From an uncultured Lachnospiraceae bacterium (GTDB lineage: Bacteria; Bacillota; Clostridia; Lachnospirales; Lachnospiraceae), in the NCBI GenBank assembly GCA_905235345.1, contig CAJOLO010000025.1, positions 1 through 20,499 of the forward strand: DNA of 20,499 bases. The letters run 5' to 3'. The position numbers and the translations under genes were made by a program. Below, in pieces: positions 7,670-14,150 of this stretch. The stretch's first letter is position 1. Each line of letters starts with the position of its first letter. A model generated the notes under the pieces. The model was not told the origin of the DNA. It searched no databases and was given only the letters and a program-made list of their open reading frames with translations.

Positions 7670-8596
7670 ATGAATCGTATTATTGAAGTTAAAGATCTTA
7701 CAAAGTCATATGACGGTCATATGGCGGTAAATCATATTTCATTTGGTGTGGAAAAAGGATCTCTTCTGGGATTTCTTGGAGTAAACGGAGCCGGCAAGAC
7801 AACGGTGATCAATATGCTTGCGACACTGCTTTTGCCGGATGAAGGCGAGGTTACTATCTGCGGGGAGAAGCTTGGAAGGGATGATCCCGGTATACGAAGG
7901 AAAATAGGAATCGTGTATCAGCAAAACTGTCTGGATGACATTCTGACCGTGGAAGAGAATCTCATCTGCAGAGGGATTCTTCACGGAGCTACCAGCATAG
8001 AAGCAAAGAGACAGTGCAGGCGGTTGAGTGAGGTGTTAAAACTTCAAGAAATTATGAAGAAGAGATACCGGACGTTATCGGGAGGACAGAAAAGACGTTG
8101 TGAGATTGCTGCGGCACTGATGCACACTCCGGAGATATTATTTTTGGATGAGCCGACTACAGGGCTTGATCCGGCAACCAGGCAGGATGTGTGGAAAACA
8201 ATTGCCGGATTACAGAAAAATGAGAAGATGACGGTATTTCTTACTACTCATTATATGGAAGAGGCAGCGGAGGCAGATCAGATCATTATTCTGGACAAGG
8301 GAAATATCGTGACATCCGGGACGCCATTTGAACTGAAAGACCGGTATGCAAAGGATAAACTCAGATTATACGGAGTGGAAAATGACTGGGAGGAGCTGGG
8401 TCAACAGATCAGGGAACAGGGAGTAAGAGATATTAATATATCTGATTCAGGTGTGGTGGATATTGCACTTCAAAAGACACTTCAGGCAATGCCGATTCTT
8501 GAGCTTGCCAAACCTTATATCAGTGGATTTGAAGTGATACAGGGGAATATGGATGATGTCTTTTTGAATGCAGTGGGAAGGGAGGAAATAGGATGA
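7670..8596 (+). CDS. ABC transporter ATP-binding protein, DrrA-like
   Basis: This is a 308-residue ATPase for a multidrug or peptide-type ABC-2 exporter. Walker A GVNGAGKT (37-44), signature LSGGQ (136-140), Walker B ILFLDEP (156-162) and switch H194 are all intact. The C-terminal ~80 residues after the nucleotide-binding domain match the extension found in DrrA/NodI-type ATPases. I chose the ATG at 7670 because AAAGGAG lies about 9 bases upstream; an ATG at 7640 is in frame but has no site. Its stop overlaps the permease start (ATGA), so the two are translationally coupled. The promoter shares its layout with that of the LytTR/DUF3021 pair downstream, which suggests LytTR control. The exported compound is unknown. 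Confidence 0.93.
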   Translation: MNRIIEVKDLTKSYDGHMAVNHISFGVEKGSLLGFLGVNGAGKTTVINMLATLLLPDEGEVTICGEKLGRDDPGIRRKIGIVYQQNCLDDILTVEENLICRGILHGATSIEAKRQCRRLSEVLKLQEIMKKRYRTLSGGQKRRCEIAAALMHTPEILFLDEPTTGLDPATRQDVWKTIAGLQKNEKMTVFLTTHYMEEAAEADQIIILDKGNIVTSGTPFELKDRYAKDKLRLYGVENDWEELGQQIREQGVRDINISDSGVVDIALQKTLQAMPILELAKPYISGFEVIQGNMDDVFLNAVGREEIG

Positions 8597-9504
8597 GACA
8601 GTTTTTTGTATTTACAGGGCGCAATCTAAAGTTGTATTTTCGGGACAGGGGAGCAGTATTTTTCTCTCTGTTATCCATGGTGATCGTAATCGCACTTATG
8701 GTATTCTTTTTGGGAGATATGAATATTGACAGTATCACAGGTCTGTTAAGTCAGTTTCCGGGAAGAGACACTGCAGCGGATGAGGAAAATGCGAAAATGA
8801 TGATTTATTACTGGACCTGTGCCGGGATTATTTCCATCAATGCGGTAACGGTGACTTTGGCGGTATATTCTACCATGATCAAAGACAGGATAAACGGAAA
8901 ATTAAATTCCATATACACAGCACCGGTCAATCGCGCTATCATAACAGCAAGTTACATTGCAACGGCATGGGTAGCTGCGGTAATGGTGTGCATTTTTACT
9001 CTTATTATTACTGAATTATATGGTAAAGCCCAAGGGGTGGCGATGTATTCTGTTTCAGGGCATTTTCAGATATTGGGAATTATATGTCTGAACGCATTTC
9101 TCTATGCGGCAATCATGTATCTGTTTGCACTGCTGGCGAAGACGGAAGGTGCATGGAGCGGAATCGGAACGGTGATCGGTACTCTGGTTGGATTTCTGGG
9201 AGGAATCTATATTCCGGTCGGAACCTTGTCCGATGGTGTGCAGACGGTGATCAAGGGGACTCCGATCATATACAGTACAGCGCTTTTCAGATCAGCAATG
9301 CTGGATACGATGGTCACAGAAACTTTTTACGGTGTGCCGGAGGAAGTGGTTGCCGGATACCGGGAAGTGATGGGGATTGATATAAAGGCAATGGAGCATC
9401 TGTTGGATGTGCCGGAAGTATGTATGATACTGGTGATCACTGCGTTTGTATTTGTGGGAGCGGATGTATGCGTCCTAAAGTATGGCAGGAAAGCAGACCG
9501 GTAA
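8593..9504 (+). CDS. ABC-2 type transporter permease
   Basis: This 303-residue membrane protein forms the channel for the ATPase at 7670. After an N-terminal helix (about 22-41, FFSLLSMVIVIALMVFFL), a large extracytoplasmic segment of about 45 residues precedes five further hydrophobic stretches, at about 75-96, 116-138, 155-180, 188-209 and 275-296. The segment IKDRINGKLNSIYTAPVNRA is the typical cytoplasmic coupling loop, and GGIYIPVGTLSDGVQTVIKGTPIIY is typical of ABC2_membrane proteins. GGAGG lies just before the start, inside the ATPase gene. The operon probably ends in the structured stretch at 9511-9560. The substrate cannot be told from sequence. Confidence 0.9.
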   Translation: MRQFFVFTGRNLKLYFRDRGAVFFSLLSMVIVIALMVFFLGDMNIDSITGLLSQFPGRDTAADEENAKMMIYYWTCAGIISINAVTVTLAVYSTMIKDRINGKLNSIYTAPVNRAIITASYIATAWVAAVMVCIFTLIITELYGKAQGVAMYSVSGHFQILGIICLNAFLYAAIMYLFALLAKTEGAWSGIGTVIGTLVGFLGGIYIPVGTLSDGVQTVIKGTPIIYSTALFRSAMLDTMVTETFYGVPEEVVAGYREVMGIDIKAMEHLLDVPEVCMILVITAFVFVGADVCVLKYGRKADR

Positions 9505-9510
9505 TGGAAT

Positions 9511-9560
9511 GGCGTAATGGTACTAAATTCGTGTTACACACTCATGTAAGTACCAACGCC
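9511..9560 (+). other. Long-range hairpin after exporter operon
   Basis: GGCGT/ACGCC and TGGTACT/AGTACCA form a 12-bp stem with a 2-base bulge, and the loop contains GTGT/ACAC. No T-run follows, so it is not a standard intrinsic terminator. It may limit read-through or protect the mRNA 3' end. Confidence 0.4.
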
Positions 9561-9594
9561 TGCGCCAAGGTCTGCTTATGTAATCTATAGAATA

Positions 9595-9642
9595 TGCACA
9601 TATGCACAATAGATTTAAGTATAATAAGGAGTTTCGCAATTA
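9595..9642 (+). promoter_or_regulatory. Predicted promoter of the LytTR-DUF3021 pair
   Basis: The order is a direct repeat TGCACATATGCACAAT (9595-9610), a perfect -10 box TATAAT (9620-9625), and AGTTTCGCAATTA (9630-9642) at the expected start. This repeats the layout at 7588-7635 with one base of difference in spacing. AATCTAT and ATAGATT flank the direct repeat as an inverted pair. Confidence 0.65.
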
Positions 9643-9704
9643 TTTATTAGGCCATGGATAGTTTACGGGAAGGATATGTTTTGGGCGTATATAAGGAGGA
9701 AAGC

Positions 9705-10142
9705 ATGAGGATTACAATAGAAAGTCCAACTCCCGAACAGGAGGATGAAATAATAGTCAGGTGCCGGCATTTGGATGACCGGATTTTTGATCTGATCAAT
9801 GCTTTAAAAAATGAGAACGCACAGATAACCGGATATCTTGAGGATAAGATTGTTAAGCTGTTGCCTGGAGAGATATATTATTTTGAATCGGTGGACAACA
9901 AGGTGTTTGCATATACCGTAGACGGAGTATATGAGGTCCGGAAAAAATTATATGAGATCGAAAAGGAATTTGAATATACGGATATGGTCAGGATTTCCAA
10001 GTCTGCCATCGTCAATCTGGAGAAACTGGAATATCTTAGACCAATCTTTAACGGGCGGTTTGAGGCCAGATTGAAAAACGGAGAAAAGATCATTATATCA
10101 AGGCAGTATGTGGCAGAGGTCAAAAAGAAGTTGGACATATAG
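9705..10142 (+). CDS. LytTR family DNA-binding transcriptional regulator (no receiver domain)
   Basis: This is a 145-residue stand-alone LytTR regulator. The first ~45 residues are not a receiver domain; from about residue 45 (VKLLPGEIYYFESVDNKVFAYT) to the end it is a LytTR DNA-binding domain, with the typical RISKSAIVNLEKL and ISRQYVAEVKKKL stretches. I chose the ATG at 9705 because AAGGAGG lies just upstream; an in-frame ATG at 9654 has no site. The DUF3021 membrane gene follows after 17 bp. This pairing is the LytTR regulatory system arrangement (HdrRM and BrsRM in Streptococcus mutans), where the membrane protein holds the regulator inactive. Likely targets are its own promoter and that of the exporter. 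The target claim is inference. Confidence 0.9.
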   Translation: MRITIESPTPEQEDEIIVRCRHLDDRIFDLINALKNENAQITGYLEDKIVKLLPGEIYYFESVDNKVFAYTVDGVYEVRKKLYEIEKEFEYTDMVRISKSAIVNLEKLEYLRPIFNGRFEARLKNGEKIIISRQYVAEVKKKLDI

Positions 10143-10159
10143 TCGGAAAGGAGTTTATC

Positions 10160-10621
10160 ATGAGAGTGCTTAAGGATTTTATAAAATGGTATTTTTACAT
10201 CACCACAGGAATCCTCTTTGTAGTTGCGGGAAATCTTGCATTGGTCGGAGCGGAAAAGATACCGGGTAATACATTGTGGCAGATACTTATTTCAGGATTT
10301 ATTACCACATTGGTAACGGTTACCCTGCTTCCGAGGGAAGGTAAGAGTAAGGTGCCGGAATGGTTCGGCATTATACTGCATTATCTGGGACTTTGCGTAA
10401 CCATGGTAATCAGCGGATATTGGTTTGGCTGGATCAATCTCAATCCGGCAGGCATTTGTCTGATGATGGTATCGGTTGCACTGGTGTATATTATCGTATT
10501 CGGGGTATATTATCTTCTGGATGTGAAACAGGCGGACGAGATCAATCGTAAGCTTAAGGAGAAGTATAGCCTGCCCAATTCCCAATTGACAGAGGTCCGT
10601 CAAAATGCTAAGATTAAGTAA
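10160..10621 (+). CDS. DUF3021 family membrane protein, probable LytTR inhibitor
   Basis: This 153-residue protein has four hydrophobic segments: about residues 10-31, 40-58, 67-88 and 98-121. A charged C-terminal tail, in the cytoplasm if the ends are inside, contains DEINRKLKEKY. Size, topology and position directly after a stand-alone LytTR gene match DUF3021. In LytTR regulatory systems the membrane partner antagonises the regulator until an unknown envelope signal arrives. AAAGGAG lies 6 bases before the ATG. The pair probably forms one transcript from the promoter at 9595. No terminator is evident before the next gene. The family is fairly certain; the inhibitor role is by analogy. Confidence 0.85.
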   Translation: MRVLKDFIKWYFYITTGILFVVAGNLALVGAEKIPGNTLWQILISGFITTLVTVTLLPREGKSKVPEWFGIILHYLGLCVTMVISGYWFGWINLNPAGICLMMVSVALVYIIVFGVYYLLDVKQADEINRKLKEKYSLPNSQLTEVRQNAKIK

Positions 10622-10684
10622 GTAATAAGGATGATTGATTATATGGGGGATGATGAACGTTGAGGGGTACGAGGTTAATATAAA

Positions 10685-11776
10685 ATGCGTGTTTACAGTG
10701 AAAATGAACACAATTCAATAAGAATGACTGCGAGACAATCGTTATTGTCCAAATCAACGATTGTCAAACTGTTTATCCGTAATAATTCTGTGAAGAAGAT
10801 TTTTCTGGGCATTATGTGTGTTCTGTTGTGCCTGCCTCTTTCCGCTTGTGAAAAAAGGGATGAGGACATGCAGTCTGCAGAGGACTGGGAGTGGCAGTAC
10901 ATCGTGGATATTACCTGTCCGTGGGGTGAAGGCGGCGGAGCCGATACAACGCTTCAGGCATTCAGGAAATCATTTCTGGAGACCAGCGGTACCGATGTTG
11001 TCATTGAGCACAAGAGCGGTTCCGGCGGCATCGCCGGTATGCAGTATGCCCTGACCAAGCCAGCCGACGGCTATTTCTATCTGCTGGGGACGCAGTCGTT
11101 GCTGTTGATGCAGATTTCCGGTGAGACCGACTATGATGTCTATCACTCGATCCATCCTCTCTGCCGTCTGGTATACGATTGCAACCTGTTCGTGACTGCC
11201 CCCGATGCTCCCCGAAAGAGCTATGAAGAAGTGCATTCCTATGCGCTCGAACATCCCGGCGAGCTTCGGTGTGGTCTGATGAGCCTGATGGGTCTGGACA
11301 GCGCCTGTGCGAGCACTGCCTTCGACGACACGCTGGAACTCGTGCCTTACCAGGATGGACAGACGATGCTTCAAGATGTGGCGAACGGTGTCATTGACCT
11401 GGCCATCTGCGGACCGGGCGAGGCGACTGAGATGCTATCTTCGGGGCAGCTGCACATTGTGATTAGCTGCACTGAGGAGCCGGTGACGATCAACGGCTAT
11501 GATGAGCCGATTCCCTGTGCGGGGGAATTGGGGATTGACTGCTTTTATGGTCCCGGACGAGGCATTTTCTATATCGACGGAACGCCTGAGGAAGCCATCC
11601 GGGCATTTGAGCGCGATGCCAAAGCAGCCGTTGAAAGTGAGGAATTTCAGCGGTTTCTTCACGAGCAGAATCTCGATCTGAGACCCGGCTGGCTGGGACG
11701 CGAGGAATACCAGGTCGAATGGGACAATGAATACGCTGAGCTTTCCGAAATCTTCAGCGAAGGAGGTGCGCAATGA
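10685..11776 (+). CDS. Tripartite tricarboxylate transporter substrate-binding (TctC/Bug) family lipoprotein
   Basis: This is an extracytoplasmic binding lipoprotein of the Bug/TctC family, which usually captures carboxylates. The lipobox is LSAC (Cys55). The family pattern follows: PWGEGGGADTTLQAF near residue 79, then EHKSGSGGIAGMQYALTKPADGYFYLL. The start is uncertain. ATG 10685 has only a weak GAGG upstream and gives an unusually long 38-residue stretch before the signal core; GTG 10790 would give VKKIFLGIMCVLLCLPLSAC but lacks a ribosome binding site. A 10-bp inverted repeat lies between the two. From about 10900 the sequence is clearly GC-richer than its neighbours. No tctA or tctB permease is present; instead the stop overlaps a diguanylate cyclase start (ATGA), so a sensor role is likelier than uptake. 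Confidence 0.85.
   Translation: MRVYSENEHNSIRMTARQSLLSKSTIVKLFIRNNSVKKIFLGIMCVLLCLPLSACEKRDEDMQSAEDWEWQYIVDITCPWGEGGGADTTLQAFRKSFLETSGTDVVIEHKSGSGGIAGMQYALTKPADGYFYLLGTQSLLLMQISGETDYDVYHSIHPLCRLVYDCNLFVTAPDAPRKSYEEVHSYALEHPGELRCGLMSLMGLDSACASTAFDDTLELVPYQDGQTMLQDVANGVIDLAICGPGEATEMLSSGQLHIVISCTEEPVTINGYDEPIPCAGELGIDCFYGPGRGIFYIDGTPEEAIRAFERDAKAAVESEEFQRFLHEQNLDLRPGWLGREEYQVEWDNEYAELSEIFSEGGAQ
10734..10765 (+). promoter_or_regulatory. Perfect 10-bp inverted repeat before the TctC-like signal peptide
   Basis: GACAATCGTT (10734-10743) and AACGATTGTC (10756-10765) are exact reverse complements with a 12-base spacer. It lies within the first 27 codons of the longest reading frame, which suggests that this part is an untranslated leader or operator. 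Confidence 0.5.
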
Positions 11777-12897
11777 AATCCAGATTTGGCATGAAGGGTG
11801 ATTTTGAGTTGATTCTGGTCTACGTCGTGGTCTTTGCCATCTTCGCGTCTTTTGCTGCGGCTTCAGTAATTGCCATGAACCATGTTATTCATTATTATAC
11901 TGAACGCGAGACCAACGTCATCGCCACCGATCTTCAGATTGATCTCGACGCAAAGATGGAGACAGTGGATGACGGACTTGCAGATCCGGAGATTCGGCAT
12001 CTGTTGGAGATTTACGCCAACCTGCACGATCTGGATATCGTTATCACTGACCGGCAGGGATTAGTTCAGGTGAGCTCTGTGCGCGATCTTATAACCGGCG
12101 AGCCTCTTTTTGCCGGGGAGAACCTGTTCTCTCCGGCGGAACCATATCTCATGCGCGAGGGTACGCTGCACTTCATTGATGGTGCCTGGGTATCCGAACG
12201 AAGCTTGTTGAATGTGATCTACTGTACCACGCGGCCTGTGATCGGCACCGACAGCCGCATGGTGATACTTGCGCGCAACAGCAAGCTGATGTCGCAGCTG
12301 GGCAGATATGCCAACGTATTTTTTGTGTGTCTGTGCGCTCTGTTTATCATCTCGTTATTCCTGATGACCAGAATCCTGTTTGGTTACCGCCGACGCATCA
12401 TCGAGCTTGCGACAGTGGATGAGCTCACAGGGATTTCCAATCGTAAATCCTTTTTACTTCGCTATGGTGAGCAAAGCCGCAGAGGGCGTCTGGAGGGAGC
12501 TATGCTCTTTATGCTGGACGTGGACAAATTCAAGTATGTCAATGATACCTATGGTCATTCAGTGGGGGATCAGGCGTTGGCTTTTGTATCGCAGCGCATA
12601 CAAAGCCTGATGAACCAAAACTGTATAGCCGGGCGCTGGGGCGGAGACGAGTTCATCGGTATCTACACCAACGGTCGGATTTCTGCCGTGGAAAAGCTGA
12701 ACATGCTGCTGAAGGAAATTCGTGAAACACCGGTCTGTCTTGAAAATGGAGACGAGATACACATGACGGTCAGCATCGGCGCCGTATGCATCGATACGAA
12801 TCTGAGTCTGGACAAGAATATCGAACGGGCGGACGCTGCACTCTATCAGTCCAAGAAAAACGGACGCAATTGCCTTACTGTCGATGAGAGTGCATGA
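11773..12897 (+). CDS. Membrane diguanylate cyclase (GGDEF) with extracytoplasmic sensor domain
   Basis: This is a 374-residue enzyme predicted to make cyclic di-GMP from two GTP. A first membrane helix (about 13-36) and a second (about 180-203) enclose an extracytoplasmic domain of about 140 residues. The cytoplasmic GGDEF domain begins at TVDELTGISNR (214-224). It has the metal-site Asp in LDVDKFKYVND and an intact GGDEF at 290-294. The usual inhibitory RxxD site just upstream is absent (MNQN at that position), so product inhibition is probably lost. The start overlaps the TctC-like lipoprotein stop by 4 bases, so the two are coupled. The likely arrangement is that the lipoprotein binds a carboxylate outside and signals through the sensor domain. 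No phosphodiesterase or effector is in the window. GC is high, as in its partner. Confidence 0.93.
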   Translation: MKSRFGMKGDFELILVYVVVFAIFASFAAASVIAMNHVIHYYTERETNVIATDLQIDLDAKMETVDDGLADPEIRHLLEIYANLHDLDIVITDRQGLVQVSSVRDLITGEPLFAGENLFSPAEPYLMREGTLHFIDGAWVSERSLLNVIYCTTRPVIGTDSRMVILARNSKLMSQLGRYANVFFVCLCALFIISLFLMTRILFGYRRRIIELATVDELTGISNRKSFLLRYGEQSRRGRLEGAMLFMLDVDKFKYVNDTYGHSVGDQALAFVSQRIQSLMNQNCIAGRWGGDEFIGIYTNGRISAVEKLNMLLKEIRETPVCLENGDEIHMTVSIGAVCIDTNLSLDKNIERADAALYQSKKNGRNCLTVDESA

Positions 12898-12979
12898 CGC
12901 AGCAAAATGCAACATATCTCACTATCGCAGTATACTAACGGCAACAATGCAATTGATATATAAAGTAATGAGAATTGTC

Positions 12980-13008
12980 TTGCATTTTATATTCAAACAT
13001 ATTATAAT
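12980..13008 (+). promoter_or_regulatory. Predicted sigma-A promoter for the DUF1858 gene
   Basis: TTGCAT (12980-12985) and a perfect TATAAT (13003-13008) are 17 bases apart. This gives a leader of about 140 bases before the ATG at 13159. The leader contains a small stem CGCATC/GATGCG (13111-13134) close to the ribosome binding site. No gene is visible in 12898-13158. Confidence 0.7.
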
Positions 13009-13158
13009 GGGACGCATCGTTGATGGGTATATTATTTTCGATACTAAAACATAAAGTTTCAGGACATAATTATATATGAACTGACACAATATGATAATAA
13101 TATAAACAATCGCATCACACGAAATGAAGATGCGGAACTATAATAGGAGGAATTGATT

Positions 13159-13380
13159 ATGGCACAGACGATTAGTAAAGATATGTTGATTGGTGAGATA
13201 CTTTCCATTGATCCGGGCAATGCGATGATTCTTATGCAGAGCGGGATGCATTGCGTGGGTTGTCCGTCTTCACAGATGGAGAGCTTAGAGGAGGCTGCAA
13301 TGGTTCATGGCATGGATGTTGATCAGCTTATTAATGATATGAATGATTATCTTGCACTGAAAGAAGAACAAGAGCAGTAG
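13159..13380 (+). CDS. DUF1858 domain protein (CxxC redox-disulfide type)
   Basis: This 73-residue protein matches DUF1858, the family first noted beside hybrid-cluster proteins as a small redox-disulfide domain. The hallmark is GMHCVGCPSSQMESLEEAA, with the CxxC pair at residues 32 and 35, followed by an acidic helical tail. AGGAGG lies 9 bases before the ATG; the upstream in-frame TTG at 13153 is less likely. It is a single-gene unit, with its own promoter at 12980 and terminator at 13410. Family members probably handle electrons, sulfur or a metal through the CxxC pair. The partner here is unknown, since no hybrid-cluster gene is nearby. Confidence 0.88.
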   Translation: MAQTISKDMLIGEILSIDPGNAMILMQSGMHCVGCPSSQMESLEEAAMVHGMDVDQLINDMNDYLALKEEQEQ

Positions 13381-13409
13381 AGTCTGTTGATCATATAAGG
13401 CACATAGGC

Positions 13410-13438
13410 AAAAAGCGGCGGTGACGCCGCTTTTTGTT
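13410..13438 (+). terminator. Rho-independent terminator after DUF1858 gene
   Basis: AAAAAGCGGCG (13410-13420) pairs with CGCCGCTTTTT (13425-13435) around a GTGA loop. The GC-rich core with flanking A and T runs is a textbook terminator. It isolates the RiPP locus from upstream transcription. Confidence 0.95.
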
Positions 13439-13552
13439 ATTGAAAAAGATATTGAGGGATATTTTATTCTGAAGATGATATATGTCCTTAAAATGATTTA
13501 TAGAGTGATGAGTGTAAAATCATCGAAACGAAAAAACAAGGAAATTGGCAGT

Positions 13553-13593
13553 TTGTGATTTTTTTAAATAAGGTTATAGTTATGTGCTATACT
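13553..13593 (+). promoter_or_regulatory. Candidate promoter region of the RiPP operon
   Basis: Two overlapping options are visible. One is TTGTGA (13553-13558), 16 bases, then TATAGT (13575-13580). The other is an extended -10, TG-C-TATACT (13585-13593), without a clear -35. Either gives a leader of about 110-120 bases before the first small ORF. The rest of 13440-13702 is AT-rich with no gene that I can support. Confidence 0.4.
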
Positions 13594-13702
13594 TCCAATT
13601 GTTCCAGGGAGATAATTAAAAACATGCATGGGAAAGAATTAACAACCTGAAAACAATGATAGTATTAAGTTTATCATTAGATTCAAACAGGGAAAGGCAT
13701 AT

Positions 13703-13771
13703 ATGAAAAATGAAAACTCGAGTGGAATTTTTTATGTGTCAAAAACAAATTTATTTACGAAAGGATGTTAA
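13703..13771 (+). CDS. Small 22-residue ORF ahead of the RiPP precursors
   Basis: This short ORF reads MKNENSSGIFYVSKTNLF and then TKGC before the stop. AAAGG lies 5 bases before the ATG, and the stop is 3 bases before the first precursor ATG, so translation could be coupled. It lacks the acidic leader and the Cys/Gly core of the precursors. It could be a leader peptide, a secreted signal, or a chance ORF that overlaps the next ribosome binding site. It matches no family that I recognise. Confidence 0.4.
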   Translation: MKNENSSGIFYVSKTNLFTKGC

Positions 13772-13774
13772 AAA

Positions 13775-13951
13775 ATGAATGGATTAAGAGAATTAGAAAC
13801 AGACATTAAATTTGAAGAAGTAGAGTTAAAAGAGATTGACATATTAACTGATACGCAAGCTCCTGGCATTGTTGGCGCTATATGTGGTGCAGCACTTTGT
13901 GGCGGAGCTATATGTGGATTTGGTTGTGGTGGCGCTATATGTGGATGTTAA
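13775..13951 (+). CDS. RiPP precursor peptide 1 (six-Cys, Gly-rich core)
   Basis: This 58-residue peptide has a charged leader and a hydrophobic Cys/Gly core, the form expected of a radical SAM-modified peptide. The leader contains FEEVELKEIDIL (13-24), matching the same stretch in precursors 2 and 3. The core follows Pro30 and has Cys at 37, 42, 47, 51, 56 and 58. GAICG appears three times, from a 14-base DNA repeat at 13874 and 13931. The core has no Ser or Thr, so lanthionine rings are impossible; Cys-to-alpha-carbon thioethers or disulfides are the options. AAGGA lies 9 bases upstream. The presumed modifying enzyme is at 14377 and the leader peptidase candidate at 15707. No exact family is claimed; the sactipeptide type is inference. 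Confidence 0.85.
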   Translation: MNGLRELETDIKFEEVELKEIDILTDTQAPGIVGAICGAALCGGAICGFGCGGAICGC

Positions 13952-13977
13952 TTAAATGAAATAAAGGAGAAAATATA

Positions 13978-14112
13978 ATGCAAGAAAAAGAATTTATGAT
14001 TGAAGAAGTGGATATAAAAGAAACAGAGATTATGGAGGATACAGCTACACCTGCTGCCGGAATCATTTGCGGTGTTGGATGTGTTGGATCTCTTTGCGGA
14101 ATTATGTGTTGA
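13978..14112 (+). CDS. RiPP precursor peptide 2 (four-Cys core)
   Basis: This 44-residue peptide is the second tandem precursor. The leader MIEEVDIKETEIMED (7-21) aligns with the leader motif of precursors 1 and 3. After TPAAG the core has Cys at 31, 35, 40 and 44, reading CGVGCVGSLCGIMC with Cys as the final residue. The CxxxC spacing resembles the thuricin CD peptides, whose Cys residues are bonded to alpha-carbons by radical SAM enzymes. AAGGAGA lies 7 bases before the ATG, and the gene starts 26 bases after precursor 1. The core contains a single Ser and no Thr. The mature product is probably hydrophobic and membrane-active, but this is inference. Confidence 0.85.
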   Translation: MQEKEFMIEEVDIKETEIMEDTATPAAGIICGVGCVGSLCGIMC

Positions 14113-14150
14113 TGCTATAAAAAATAAGATATGAATAGGAGAAAGACAAT

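Noticed and set aside
9511..9560. Hairpin after the exporter operon as an intrinsic terminator
   Set aside because: The loop is long and no T-run follows the stem, so I listed it only as a structure.
10651..10719. 22-codon ORF starting at 10651 ahead of the TctC-like gene
   Set aside because: It has no proper ribosome binding site, overlaps the next frame, and shows no family features.
10970..11773. Open reading frames of 134 and 112 codons on the - strand inside the TctC-like gene
   Set aside because: High GC lowers stop frequency here. The opposite strand encodes a clear family member, and these frames show no motifs.
13548..13604. GTT-containing half-sites spaced 22 bp (13551/13573 and 13579/13601) as an AgrA/LytTR operator before the RiPP operon
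   Set aside because: One half-site fits the LytTR pattern well, but its partners fit poorly. In AT-rich DNA this is close to chance, so I did not list it as a site.
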